Shown: positions 17,166-26,175, numbered from the stretch's first letter. The stretch: 64,000 nt of DNA from Prevotellamassilia timonensis (GCF_900106785.1 NZ_LT629845.1:1-64000); one strand, 5' to 3'. Made by a program: numbers and translations. The notes: a model not told the origin generated them from the letters alone.

Positions 17166-17510
17166 CCGGTGAAACAATTCTGATATTATGGCACACGGAT
17201 CGCACCGATTGCACGGATTTTTTCGCAACGTGCTTTAGCACCACGGAGATGACGGATTTGACGGATTTTGTGAGCATTGCATGCTCACTTCGCTATTGGC
17301 TCGTTGCTGCGGATAGGTACCTTACTACATAATCTGTGCTAACGTATTTCGCCACGGGTACGTTACGGGCCAATAGCGAAGTGAGCATGCAATGCTCACA
17401 AAATTCGTCAAATCCGTCATCTCCGTGGTGTTAAAGCACGTAGCGCGAGCGAAAAAAATCCGTGCAATCGGTGTGATCCATGAGCTACAATATCAGAATG
17501 GTTTTACCGG
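17166..17510. repeat. F4 giant palindrome, 345 bp
   Basis: Left and right halves are inverted copies over about 150 bp each, from CCGGTGAAACAATTCTGATA (17166) to its near-complement ending GGTTTTACCGG (17510). Modules include GATTGCACGGATT, CACGGAGATGACGGATTTGA and the self-complementary GTGAGCATTGCATGCTCAC. The centre (about 17300-17365) is not paired. The arms can fold as one cruciform or RNA hairpin. No gene is seen between rpmH and birA apart from this and the adjoining F2 copy. Confidence 0.8.
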
Positions 17511-17526
17511 GCTGCAATAACTGTTA

Positions 17527-17637
17527 ATCATAGCTGCATATTTTCCCGACGCGAGACGCGTCGCCCCATTAGAGTTAGCGTTTTTGTCTTGAGTCCGTTC
17601 GCATTTTTACGTTTTACCGGACTGCAATAATTGTTTT
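17527..17637. repeat. F2 palindrome, half copy
   Basis: Contains CCCGACGCGAGACGCGTCGC followed by CCCATTAGAGTTAGCGTTT and the extended tail GAGTCCGTTCGCATTTTTAC. It is a single half of the F2 unit and the C-run is one base shorter than in most copies. Confidence 0.75.
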
Positions 17638-17672
17638 ACCAGGCAGAATAAGTTCTGTCTCAATCCACACCT

Positions 17673-18452
17673 TTAAGGTCGTTCATCATGGCAAAAGGCC
17701 ACCTCCTTGAAAGCATAGTTGCAAATAGTGCCATTGCTTTTGCGCAGAGACAATACGCCTAACGGACTAATGCCCTCAATGCTGGCTGCAAACTTGCCAC
17801 TGGCGTCTTCAAACACATGGTTGCCTTTGCCTCGGTATAAGTGCTCCATGTATTCGTTGTGCAGTGTGGCATAATCGTTGCGCAGTATCAGGTGGTAACG
17901 TTTCTCAAACTCACCAACAAGTTTCGACAGCAGTTCGGCGCGGTTGTGATGGTTGCCAGTTATTTTCATGAGCGATATGGGGTTGGGCGCATCGCTTTCA
18001 AAAACAGTCTGGTTCACGTTAACTCCCACCCCCGTCAGCGTAGTGGCTATTTGTGTGCCGCACACATCGTGCTCCAGCAGCATGCCGGCAATCTTGTAGT
18101 CGAGCCAGTACACATCGTTAGGCCATTTCACCGTCACGCCGCCGTCCACGTGTTTCGCCAATGCGGCCCGCACGGCAAGGGCCAGTGCTTCAGACAGTGC
18201 AAACTGATGCGTCACAGGCACCAGGGTGGGGTGGAACAGAAACCCAAATAGCAAGTTCTTACCACGTTCAGCCTCCCAGTGATTGCCGCGTTGGCCGCGT
18301 CCCGCGGTCTGATAGTCGGTCGTAGCAAGTACAAATTCCTTGTCGCTGTGCTGATATTGCGGCAGGCGCAGCAGCAGCATGGTCGAGTCTGTTTCGGGCA
18401 AATGCACATGCTCCCAGTTGTGCGGCAAATCAATGTTTTGTAAGTTCAGCAT
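17673..18452 (-). CDS. birA: Biotin--[acetyl-CoA carboxylase] ligase
   Basis: 259 aa, the short form without an N-terminal DNA-binding domain, so it biotinylates but does not repress. The ATP/biotin loop is AGRGQRGNHW (about residues 51-60) and KWPNDVYW (about 105-112) is the catalytic core lysine motif, followed by AGMLLE. It overlaps the upstream mmcQ-like gene by 23 bp and is the last gene of a four-gene operon running from 19639. Confidence 0.94.
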   Translation of the reverse strand: MLNLQNIDLPHNWEHVHLPETDSTMLLLRLPQYQHSDKEFVLATTDYQTAGRGQRGNHWEAERGKNLLFGFLFHPTLVPVTHQFALSEALALAVRAALAKHVDGGVTVKWPNDVYWLDYKIAGMLLEHDVCGTQIATTLTGVGVNVNQTVFESDAPNPISLMKITGNHHNRAELLSKLVGEFEKRYHLILRNDYATLHNEYMEHLYRGKGNHVFEDASGKFAASIEGISPLGVLSLRKSNGTICNYAFKEVAFCHDERP

Positions 18453-18792
18453 AAGCCATTTGTGTCTTTTTAGGCAATTTCTTAAGCACCTCGCTCAGCG
18501 AGTGGTCAATCAGTTCATACACCAGTTCGTCGGGCACATCTGTGTCAAACATCACCTCGTTCCAATACTTCTTGTTCCAATGCCAAGCCCCGCGTATGCC
18601 GTTATATTTATCACGCAGAGTAATGGCATAGTCGGGGTCGCACTTTGTTACAACCAAATCGGGCCGGTCAAGGTCAATGTAAGCAAAGATCTTGTTGTAC
18701 ACACGGAACAAGATTCCGTCGGGCCCGAAGGCCGAATCCTCTGTGGCCAAGGGCTTGGCCAGGCAGTAATTGCGAATGTCTTCAATGTTCAT
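18430..18792 (-). CDS. MmcQ/YjbR family protein
   Basis: 120 aa. The pattern LATEDSAFGPDGILFRVYNKIFAYIDLDRPD and NKKYWNEVMFDTDVPDELVYELIDHS is characteristic of the YjbR/CyaY-like fold (double-wing DNA-binding-like proteins of unknown role). It overlaps yraN by 4 bp at its start and birA by 23 bp at its end, so the three are translationally coupled. Confidence 0.85.
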   Translation of the reverse strand: MNIEDIRNYCLAKPLATEDSAFGPDGILFRVYNKIFAYIDLDRPDLVVTKCDPDYAITLRDKYNGIRGAWHWNKKYWNEVMFDTDVPDELVYELIDHSLSEVLKKLPKKTQMAYAELTKH

Positions 18793-19193
18793 ACTTCAAA
18801 GTCGCGTTTATGCTGGCGTTGTTTCCACACCGTCTCCTCGTTGTAGGCATGGCGCAGGTGGGTAATGCAAAAAGGCCTTTGCTTGCCAACCACCGTAATG
18901 ATGTCGTAGCTGTAAGGCGAACCAAGCAAATGGTTATGTGCCAGATAGGCGCGGCCGGCGGCAATGATATTGCGCTTTTTGTGCAGCGTCACCGCTTCTG
19001 CAGCCGGTGCAAAATGTTCGTCGCGTCGCGTCTTCACCTCGACAAACACAATTTCGCCGAACCATTCGGCCACGATGTCAATTTCGAGATGTCCGATGCG
19101 CCAGTTGCGTGCCAGTAGCGTATAGCCCTTTTGCGTCAGGTAGAGCAGTGCTTCGTCCTCGCCCTCGCGTCCCAGTTCGTTGTGGTCAGCCAT
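18789..19193 (-). CDS. yraN: YraN family (UPF0102) nuclease-like protein
   Basis: 134 aa. LGREGEDEALLYLTQKGYTLLARNWRIGHLEIDIVAEWFGEIVFVEVKTR matches the YraN/UPF0102 core: a restriction-endonuclease-like fold with E (about 11), D (about 39) and E-x-K (about 53-55). Role unproven, probably DNA processing. The start overlaps the tadA stop by one base. Confidence 0.92.
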   Translation of the reverse strand: MADHNELGREGEDEALLYLTQKGYTLLARNWRIGHLEIDIVAEWFGEIVFVEVKTRRDEHFAPAAEAVTLHKKRNIIAAGRAYLAHNHLLGSPYSYDIITVVGKQRPFCITHLRHAYNEETVWKQRQHKRDFEV

Positions 19194-19639
19194 CAGCGTT
19201 TACGCTTAAAAAAATCCTTCATCAGTTGTGCACACTCCTCTTCAAGCACCCCGCACACCACTTCGGTTTTGGGGTGCATGGCCTTGGGAGCAAACACGCT
19301 GTACCCCCGTTTAGGGTCGCTGGCTCCGTATACCACACGTCCCATCTGTGCCCACCCGATGGCCCCGGCACACATAATGCAAGGTTCCACCGTCACGTAC
19401 AGTGTGCACACATCAAGATATTTACCATTCAGCGCATCGGCGGCAGCAGTGATGGCCTGCATCTCGGCGTGAGCTGTCACATCGTTCAGTGTTTCGGTCA
19501 GGTTGTAGGCACGTGCTATGATGCGGTCGCGGCATACCACCACCGCTCCCACAGGCACCTCGTCCTTGTCGTAGGCCATACGGGCCTGTTCCAGCGCCTT
19601 GCGCATATAATATTCGTCGTTCATAAGTGTAGGTTCCAT
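19193..19639 (-). CDS. tadA: tRNA-specific adenosine deaminase / nucleoside deaminase
   Basis: 148 aa zinc deaminase expected to convert A34 to inosine in tRNA. HAEMQA (about residues 57-62) supplies the zinc His and catalytic Glu, and PCIMCAG (about 87-93) the two zinc Cys. It could start five codons later at 19624 (MNDEYYMRKAL). First gene of the tadA-yraN-mmcQ-birA operon; an F3 repeat lies directly upstream. Confidence 0.93.
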   Translation of the reverse strand: MEPTLMNDEYYMRKALEQARMAYDKDEVPVGAVVVCRDRIIARAYNLTETLNDVTAHAEMQAITAAADALNGKYLDVCTLYVTVEPCIMCAGAIGWAQMGRVVYGASDPKRGYSVFAPKAMHPKTEVVCGVLEEECAQLMKDFFKRKR

Positions 19640-19640
19640 A

Positions 19641-19700
19641 CTTATTTGTCAACCTGTCAACTTGTTACCCCGTCAACAAAGAATTCTGCCAACGGGTTGC
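19641..19700. repeat. F3 octamer palindrome, short copy
   Basis: Words GTCAACCT GTCAACTT GTTACCCC GTCAACAA run in tandem, followed by GAATTCTGCCAACGGG. It is a right half of the F3 unit, upstream of tadA. Confidence 0.7.
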
Positions 19701-19714
19701 TGGTGAGAGATCAG

Positions 19715-21835
19715 TTACCCTTTAATCAGTTGCAATGCCACCCGTCCGCGTTCCTCGTCAATGTCGAGCACCCTGACCATAACCTGTTGCTGAATATGCA
19801 CCACCTCAGCAGGGTCCTTCACATAGTGGTCGGCCATGTGCGATATGTGCACCAGCCCCTTCACCTTTATGCCCATGTCCACAAAGCAACCAAACTTAGT
19901 GATGTTCGTTACCACGCCCGGCACCTCCATACCTTCGCGCAAGTCGTCGAGCGAGTGCAAATTGTCGGCAAAGCTGAACACCTTGGCTGTGCCGCGCGGG
20001 TCGCGTCCCGGTTTGGCCAGTTCGTTCATGATGTCAGTCAGCGTGGGCAGTCCCACCTCGTTGGTACAATAGCGCTTCAAGTCCACCTTGGCACGTGCCT
20101 CGGCCGAGGCTATCAGTGTTGGCACGTCGCAGCCCGCGTCCTTGGCCATTTGCTCAACGAGTGCATAACGCTCGGGGTGTACGGCCGTATTGTCCAACGG
20201 ATTTTCAGCACCAGGAATGCGCAAGAAGCCTGCACATTGCTCGTAGGCCTTGGCCCCCAAGCGTGGCACCTTGAGCAGTGCGCGGCGCGAGGCAAAAGCC
20301 CCGTTAGCCGTACGGTAGTCCACAATGTTCTGTGCAAGGGCCGGCCCCAGTCCCGACACGTAGGTGAGCAAATGCTTCGAGGCCGTGTTGAGGTTCACCC
20401 CCACGGTGTTGACACAACTCTCAACCGTCAGGTCGAGCGACTTTTTCAGTTCCGTTTGGTCCACGTCGTGCTGATATTGTCCCACACCAATAGCCTTAGG
20501 GTCAATTTTGACCAGTTCGGCCAAAGGGTCGGCCAACCGGCGGCCAATGCTTACCGCACCGCGCACCGTTACATCGTAGTCGGGAAACTCCTCGCGCGCC
20601 AATTTCGATGCCGAATAAACCGAAGCCCCGTCCTCGCTCACCAGAAAGACCTCCACCCCCTTAAGGTGCAGACTCTTTACCAACTCCTCAGTTTCGCGTC
20701 CGGCCGTACCGTTGCCAATGGCAATGGCCTCTATGTGGTATTGTTCAACCAGTGAGTGGAGTTTGAAGCCCGCCCTTGCATACTGGTTTTGTGGTTGGTG
20801 TGGAAATATAGTCTCGTTGTGCAGCAAGTTGCCCTGTGCATCGAGGCATACCACCTTGCAGCCAGTGCGAAATCCAGGGTCAATGCCCATGATGCGTTTT
20901 TGCCCGAGAGGGGCTGCAAGCAGCAGTTGTTTCAGATTGTTGGCAAACACGTGTATAGCCTCCTCGTCGGCTTTGCCCTTGCTGGCACCGGCAAATTCCG
21001 TTTCGATGCTTGGTTTCAGCAGTCGCTTGTAAGCATCGGCAATGGCCATTTCAACTTGTGCGGCTGCCGGTGTGCCCGCCTTCACATAGCCGCGTTCCAC
21101 CCGGCTTATGCAGTCATCATCGTCGCTTGGCGAGATGCTCACACGCAAGTAGCCCTCGGCCTCGCCTCGGCGCATGGCCAGCAGACGGTGTGAGGTGCAG
21201 CGCTTCAGTGGCTCGCTCCAGTCAAAGTAGTCGCGGAACTTGCCAGCCTCGGCCTCCTTGCCTTTCACCACTTTGGAGCGTATCATGCCCGTACACTCAA
21301 ACGAGCGGCGTACCGTTTGCCGTGAGCGTTCATTTTCATTCACCCTTTCGGCTATGATGTCACGTGCCCCTTGCAGCGCCTCGTCCGTATTGGCCACCTC
21401 GCCTTTTACAAAAGATTTGGCAGCCGTTTCTGGCTGTTTGAAGGGTTGCAGCATCAGCATGTCGGCCAAAGGTTCAAGTCCCTTTTTGCGTGCCACTTCG
21501 GCCCGAGTCTTGCGCTTGGGCTTGAAGGGCAGGTACATGTCCTCAAGCAGCGTGGCGTCCCAACAGGTTTCGATGCGCTTCTTCAGTTCGTCAGTCAGTT
21601 TGCCTTGTTCCTCAATGGTTGTGATGATGTAGTCGCGTCGGTGTACAAGTTCCTCCAGTTTGTCATTCTGCTCCTTAACCTGTGCCACTTGCACCTCATT
21701 AAGTCCGCCGGTAGCCTCCTTGCGGTAGCGGCTGATAAAAGGTATGGTAGCGCCCGAGGTGAGCAGGTTGATGGTAGCTTCGACCTGCTTTTCGCGCAGT
21801 CCGAGTTGTTTGGCTATTATTTCGGCTATTTTCAT
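19715..21835 (-). CDS. tex: RNA-binding transcription accessory protein Tex
   Basis: 706 aa, close to the usual 720-780. An N-terminal helical region is followed by an YqgF-like fold (GIDPGFRTGCKVVCLD, about 325), the helix-hairpin-helix segment (VNTASKHLLTYVSGLGPALAQNIV, about 500) and a C-terminal S1 domain (PGVVTNITKFGCFVDMGIKVKGLVHIS, about 640-665). Tex binds nucleic acids during transcription; its exact role is debated. Monocistronic, with an F3 repeat directly upstream. Confidence 0.96.
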   Translation of the reverse strand: MKIAEIIAKQLGLREKQVEATINLLTSGATIPFISRYRKEATGGLNEVQVAQVKEQNDKLEELVHRRDYIITTIEEQGKLTDELKKRIETCWDATLLEDMYLPFKPKRKTRAEVARKKGLEPLADMLMLQPFKQPETAAKSFVKGEVANTDEALQGARDIIAERVNENERSRQTVRRSFECTGMIRSKVVKGKEAEAGKFRDYFDWSEPLKRCTSHRLLAMRRGEAEGYLRVSISPSDDDDCISRVERGYVKAGTPAAAQVEMAIADAYKRLLKPSIETEFAGASKGKADEEAIHVFANNLKQLLLAAPLGQKRIMGIDPGFRTGCKVVCLDAQGNLLHNETIFPHQPQNQYARAGFKLHSLVEQYHIEAIAIGNGTAGRETEELVKSLHLKGVEVFLVSEDGASVYSASKLAREEFPDYDVTVRGAVSIGRRLADPLAELVKIDPKAIGVGQYQHDVDQTELKKSLDLTVESCVNTVGVNLNTASKHLLTYVSGLGPALAQNIVDYRTANGAFASRRALLKVPRLGAKAYEQCAGFLRIPGAENPLDNTAVHPERYALVEQMAKDAGCDVPTLIASAEARAKVDLKRYCTNEVGLPTLTDIMNELAKPGRDPRGTAKVFSFADNLHSLDDLREGMEVPGVVTNITKFGCFVDMGIKVKGLVHISHMADHYVKDPAEVVHIQQQVMVRVLDIDEERGRVALQLIKG

Positions 21836-21859
21836 GGGTTGTAATCTGTTGTTTGTGAT

Positions 21860-22021
21860 ATTGGCGGAATTGGTTAACGGGTTGACAAGTTAACGGGTTA
21901 ACAGGTAAGTTTGCCAAGCATTTTAGGTCTCTCGGTAGTCTTACTTTAACATGATAAGTAGTGTATGGCATACTTACCAGTCAACTCGTAACCCCGTTAA
22001 CTTCAAAAAATGCCAATGGGT
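21860..22021. repeat. F3 octamer palindrome, full copy
   Basis: Starts TTGGCGGAATTGG and ends AAAAATGCCAATGGG. The left arm runs through GGTTAACG GGTTGACA AGTTAACG GGTTAACA GGTAAGTT and the right arm through complementary words; the centre contains GGCATACTTACC. It lies between tex and the next intergenic region. Confidence 0.8.
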
Positions 22022-22757
22022 TTATGATGTTTATGCCCCGTCGGCTTGCTGTCTGATTGTAGCCCGCGTGTAGTTGGTGATGTAAATGTACAACAAAGAG
22101 TTGAGATTGACCAACATATTTGGTGCAATTTGCAAATGTGTGCATATCTCGCCGTGGGCTGCACCCCCTATCAATTTATTCTGTGTACATTTGTCTGCAC
22201 TCTGCACTTTTTGTCTGCACCCCGTTGAAAATCATGCGTTTCGTTAGTGTAGACAACGGCTAAAATAACCTGCACACGTGTATGCACTGAGCGGACATGA
22301 AATGTTATATATTGCTGCCACTCCCTCGTTGTCTGCACGTGCATGTTGTGCTGTCTGCCCCGGTGCGTGCACCTGTCAAACCAGTGCCGTGTTACGGCAT
22401 AGGGCGAGCGGATTTTTGGTCGGACGGAATAAAAATCTGCCCTCCCGAAACTGAGAAAACGGCCTCCCTAAACTGATAAATGCACCCCCCTGACATAGAC
22501 AAGCAGGCGTGGCGTGTGCAGACAGCAGTGTAGGCATTATTGAGATTTGTCTACACTGCGTAATGCTCTGACTATCAACGGAGTGCAGACAAAAAGTGCA
22601 GAGTGTAGACAAAAGTGTAAAGAATAAAATGTAGGGGGCGTGGCATTGCAAATTTGAGTGCACGCGGTGTATGGAATGCCCGAGTGGGCAAGTTTGTAAA
22701 ATTATTGCTACCTTTGTCCGAGTAATAGGCGGGTGTTCGAATTCTGTTGATATAAAT
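22022..22757. repeat. F5 inverted repeat in a gene-free region
   Basis: Two 31-bp segments, 22190-22220 and 22583-22613, are inverted copies differing at one base. Both are built from TTTGTCTGCAC / GTGCAGACAAA words. More such words (GTGTAGACAA, GTCTACACTG, GTGTGCAGACAG) lie between them. A TACCTTTG -7 box occurs at 22709-22716. The long open frame on the minus strand here (22376-22885) crosses the repeats and is not convincing. No gene is supported. Confidence 0.6.
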
Positions 22758-22808
22758 CCGTAGGTGGAATTACTTGTCAACGTGTTTACTAATTCCGCCA
22801 ACGCGTGA
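22758..22808. repeat. F3 octamer palindrome, short copy
   Basis: TAGGTGGAATTACTTGTCAA ... TTTACTAATTCCGCCAACGCG, the two ends of an F3 unit with almost no centre. Confidence 0.65.
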
Positions 22809-22908
22809 TACAACCTAACATTGAATATCTGCTTACACAAACAACCCATTACATGTTCGCCGTCATAATTATATGTGTCGGGCAAATATGTTGAATACCT
22901 ATTTACTC

Positions 22909-23248
22909 AAGTTTCTGATTTAGCAAGGGCGGGCTGAAAGCCCAATGGAGCCCATAGCCCAGGGCAAGCGAAGCGGCACCCTGGGTATCGCGTGTTGGAG
23001 CAGTCGCGCCCTGTAAGGGCAAAAGCTTTAGGACATGGCGCAGGTGTGGAACAACATATACATACGATGTTCCACTTTAAGACCGCTAAATCAGCTATCA
23101 AGTAAGAATAACAACATAAAGGGTTAAAGCTTTTGCCCTTACAGGGCGCGTAGACTCTACTATGCGGAAGTCCCAGGGTGCCGCTTCGCTTGCCCTGGGC
23201 TATGTGCTCCATTGGGCTTTCAGCCCGCCCTTGTTAAATCTGAAACTT
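22909..23248. repeat. F1 nested palindrome, copy 2, in a transporter leader
   Basis: 340 bp from AAGTTTCTGATTTAGCAAGG to CCTTGTTAAATCTGAAACTT, with all three F1 modules in each arm and a longer loop (about 23030-23130). It ends 15 bp before the ATG of the sugar permease, so it would be part of that transcript's leader. Confidence 0.85.
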
Positions 23249-23263
23249 CAACCTATTTATAGC

Positions 23264-24481
23264 ATGGCAAATACCAAACCAGGTCTGTTCAGAACGGCAG
23301 ACGGAAAAAATTATTTGTGGCCCTTTGTGTTGGTCACTTCATTATTCTTTTTGTGGGGCTTGGCCCATAGCATATTAGATGTGCTGAACAAGCATTTTCA
23401 GGAAACCATGGATGGCGTGGGCAAGACCGAGTCAGCCTTGGTGCAGGCGGTGATGTATGGTGGCTATTTTGTGATGGCCCTCCCAGCCGGACAGATAATC
23501 AAGCGCTACGGCTACAGGGCCGGTGTGATAACGGGCTTGCTGCTTTATGGCATAGGTGCGTTGCTGTTCATTCCGGGCGGACAACTGTTGTCGTTCCCCT
23601 TCTTTTTGTTTTCACTGTTTGTAATAGGTTGCGGCCTCACGTGCCTTGAAACCTCAGCCAATCCCTACGTAACGGTGCTTGGCAATGCCGAGGGCGCGGC
23701 GCGGCGTATCAATCTGTCGCAATCGTTCAATGGGCTGGGGTGGATAGTCGGTCCGCTCATTGGTGGGCATTTTGCTTTTGCAGTGGGTGCCGACAAGGGC
23801 AGCATAGCCATTCCCTATGCCATAATAGGCGTTGTGGTGCTGTGTGTGGCACTGGTGTTTGCGCAAGTCAAGTTGCCCGAAGTGCAGGCCGACGGAGTGG
23901 CACAGACAGAGTCGGCACACGCCACAGACTCGTTGTGGCAACATCGCAATTTTGTGTATGGATTGATAGCGCTGTTCCTTTATGTGGCAGCGCAGACAGG
24001 CATAAACAGTTTCTTTATCAATTATGTGACCGAACACGCAAGTGTGAGCAATGTCAACGCCTCATTATTGTTAGGCTTCGGCGGTATGGGTTTGTTCATG
24101 GCAGGTCGTATGGGTGGCAGTTGGCTTATGCTGCGTGTGCGTGCCGAGCGTGTGTTGCTCTATTGTGCCGTAGGTGCCACATTGGCCATGGCTGTACTGC
24201 TCAGTGGTGCGGGTGTGGCAGGCGTGGCAGCCTTTATGTTGTGTTATTTGTGCGAGAGCATCATGTTCCCAACCATATTTGCATTGGCCCTGAAGGGAGT
24301 TGGCCAACACACCAAGCGTGCTTCATCGTTCTTGATAATGTCAATTGTGGGCGGTGCCATTGCGCCCGTGCTGATGGGGCTTATAGCTGACCATGCAAGC
24401 ATGGCAATGGCTTTTATCGTGCCATTGTGTTGCTTTGTAGTGATTGCTGCGTATGCTGCGCGCTTTGCTCGCAAGGCATAA
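23264..24481 (+). CDS. MFS sugar permease, FucP/GlcP family
   Basis: 405 aa from ATG 23264; upstream in-frame starts fall inside the F1 palindrome. About twelve transmembrane helices. FFLWGLAHSILDVLNKHFQE and the GLTCLETSANPYVTVLG segment are hallmarks of the fucose:H+ symporter (FHS) family, which imports fucose, glucose, galactose or N-acetylhexosamines. The exact sugar is not readable. No sugar kinase or isomerase gene is adjacent. Confidence 0.9.
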   Translation: MANTKPGLFRTADGKNYLWPFVLVTSLFFLWGLAHSILDVLNKHFQETMDGVGKTESALVQAVMYGGYFVMALPAGQIIKRYGYRAGVITGLLLYGIGALLFIPGGQLLSFPFFLFSLFVIGCGLTCLETSANPYVTVLGNAEGAARRINLSQSFNGLGWIVGPLIGGHFAFAVGADKGSIAIPYAIIGVVVLCVALVFAQVKLPEVQADGVAQTESAHATDSLWQHRNFVYGLIALFLYVAAQTGINSFFINYVTEHASVSNVNASLLLGFGGMGLFMAGRMGGSWLMLRVRAERVLLYCAVGATLAMAVLLSGAGVAGVAAFMLCYLCESIMFPTIFALALKGVGQHTKRASSFLIMSIVGGAIAPVLMGLIADHASMAMAFIVPLCCFVVIAAYAARFARKA

Positions 24482-24488
24482 GTAATAT

Positions 24489-24716
24489 GCGTTGGCGGAA
24501 TTAGTAAACAAGTTGACAAGTTAACAGGTGAACAGGTTGACAGGTAAGTATGCCATACACTACTTGTTATGTTAAAGTCATATTGGTAAGAAGCTTGAAA
24601 AGCTTGGCAAACTTACCCGTTAACCCGTCAACTTATCAACCCATCAACTTATCAACCCATCACCCCATCAACTTATCAACTTATCAACTAACTTGTCAAC
24701 TTATCAACTTCGTACA
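24489..24716. repeat. F3 octamer palindrome with expanded right arm
   Basis: Normal left half (GCGTTGGCGGAATTAGTAAA) and centre (GCCATACACTACTTG), but the right arm is a long series of octamers such as CTTATCAA, CCCATCAA and CTTGTCAA (about 24615-24716, more than ten units). It ends 10 bp before the helicase start. The expansion points to slippage at 8-bp steps. Confidence 0.8.
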
Positions 24717-24726
24717 TTGACCTTCC

Positions 24727-26175
24727 ATGGCTCTTAACGACGAAATATATCAACTCATAGCGCAGGAATTTGCGTTCCCGTTCACCCCCACACAGCAGCG
24801 TGCCGCCACGCTGCTGGCGCATTTTGTTACAACTCCGCGTGCTGATGCCGCGTGCATATTGCGCGGATATGCCGGTACGGGCAAGACCTCGTTGGTTGGC
24901 GCCCTGGTACGCGTGATGCGTCTGCTCAAACGCGAGGTGGTGCTGCTTGCCCCAACAGGCAGGGCTGCCAAGGTGTTTTCGCATCATGCCGGCACACCGG
25001 CCTATACCATACACCGCGTGATATACCGCCAGCAAACCTTTCAGGGCGAAGGCACACGTTTCTCGTTAGGGTTTAACAAGCTGCGCCATGCCCTGTTTGT
25101 GGTGGACGAAGCTTCGATGATAAGCAGTGGTACCGGACAGATGGGCGACAGTCTGTTTGGCTCTGGCGAGCTGATGGACGACCTTGTGCGCTACGTCTAT
25201 TCGGGCGAGGGGTGCCGTTTGTTGTTTGTGGGCGACACCGCTCAGCTGCCGCCAGTGGGCGAGGAGCAAAGTCCGGCGTTGAACAACGATGTGTTGACGC
25301 GCTACGGACTGCTGGTGGGCAGTGCCGACCTGACCGAAGTGGTGCGACAGAGCAAGGACAGCGATGTGCTGTCGGGCGCCACCATGCTGCGGCAGCTGCT
25401 GCAACAAGGCTTTGAAGGCATTCCGCCCATCAACACCGACCCGCATGGCGAGGTGCGTGCCTTGCCGGGCAACGAACTGATAGAGAGCCTTGTAAGCGAC
25501 TATCAAGCCTTTGGGGCCGATAATGTGATAGTGGTGACACGCTCAAACAAGCGTGCCAACATTTACAACAATGGCATACGCTCACGCATATTCGACCGTG
25601 AGGAAGAGTTGACGCGCGGCGATTTGGTGATGGCTGTCAAAAACAACTACTTTTGGACAGAGCAATATGCCAAGACGCTGCCCCGCGACGAACGCATGCC
25701 GTTCGACTTCATAGCCAATGGCGATACGGCCGAGGTGGTGCGCATACGCAATGTGCATGAGCAGTATGGTTTCAGATTTGCCGATGCCACATTGCGCTTT
25801 GCCGACTATGACGGCTACGAGCTGGACTGCCGTGTGCTGTTGTCGACCCTGCAGTCGGAGTCGCCATCGCTCACACGCGATGAGAGTACCCGCCTTTACG
25901 AATCGGTGCTTGAGGACTATCAGCACATTCCGCTTAAAAAGGACCGTATGAAGGCACTGCGCCAGGACCCCTACTATAATGCCTTGCAGATAAAGTATGC
26001 CTATGCCGTAACTTGCCACAAGGCGCAAGGCGGACAGTGGGCCAGAGTGTATGTAGACCAAGGCTATGTGCCCGACGACGCGCTCGGACAACCCTACTTG
26101 CGATGGCTCTACACAGCCTTTACGCGTACCACCGAAAGGGTGTATTTGGTGAATTGGAGCGCGGGGCAGGAGTAA
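24727..26175 (+). CDS. RecD-like SF1B DNA helicase
   Basis: 482 aa. Walker A is RGYAGTGKTS (about 46-54), followed by motif Ia LLAPTGRAAKV, Walker B FVVDEAS (about 125-131), motif III LLFVGDTAQLPPVG and motif VI-type YAVTCHKAQGGQW with the UvrD_C_2 fold near the C-terminus. Length and order fit the stand-alone RecD2/AAA_30 helicases of Bacteroidota with a role in repair. The start at 24727 follows the F3 repeat directly. Confidence 0.92.
   Translation: MALNDEIYQLIAQEFAFPFTPTQQRAATLLAHFVTTPRADAACILRGYAGTGKTSLVGALVRVMRLLKREVVLLAPTGRAAKVFSHHAGTPAYTIHRVIYRQQTFQGEGTRFSLGFNKLRHALFVVDEASMISSGTGQMGDSLFGSGELMDDLVRYVYSGEGCRLLFVGDTAQLPPVGEEQSPALNNDVLTRYGLLVGSADLTEVVRQSKDSDVLSGATMLRQLLQQGFEGIPPINTDPHGEVRALPGNELIESLVSDYQAFGADNVIVVTRSNKRANIYNNGIRSRIFDREEELTRGDLVMAVKNNYFWTEQYAKTLPRDERMPFDFIANGDTAEVVRIRNVHEQYGFRFADATLRFADYDGYELDCRVLLSTLQSESPSLTRDESTRLYESVLEDYQHIPLKKDRMKALRQDPYYNALQIKYAYAVTCHKAQGGQWARVYVDQGYVPDDALGQPYLRWLYTAFTRTTERVYLVNWSAGQE

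Noticed and set aside
19007-20755. 582-aa frame antisense to tadA, yraN and tex
   Set aside because: Its length comes from codon bias of the genes opposite; it is rich in His, Arg and Val and has no domain.
22376-22885. 169-aa minus-strand open frame in the tex-permease gap
   Set aside because: It crosses F5 and F3 repeats, has no recognisable motif or promoter, and its composition follows the repeats.
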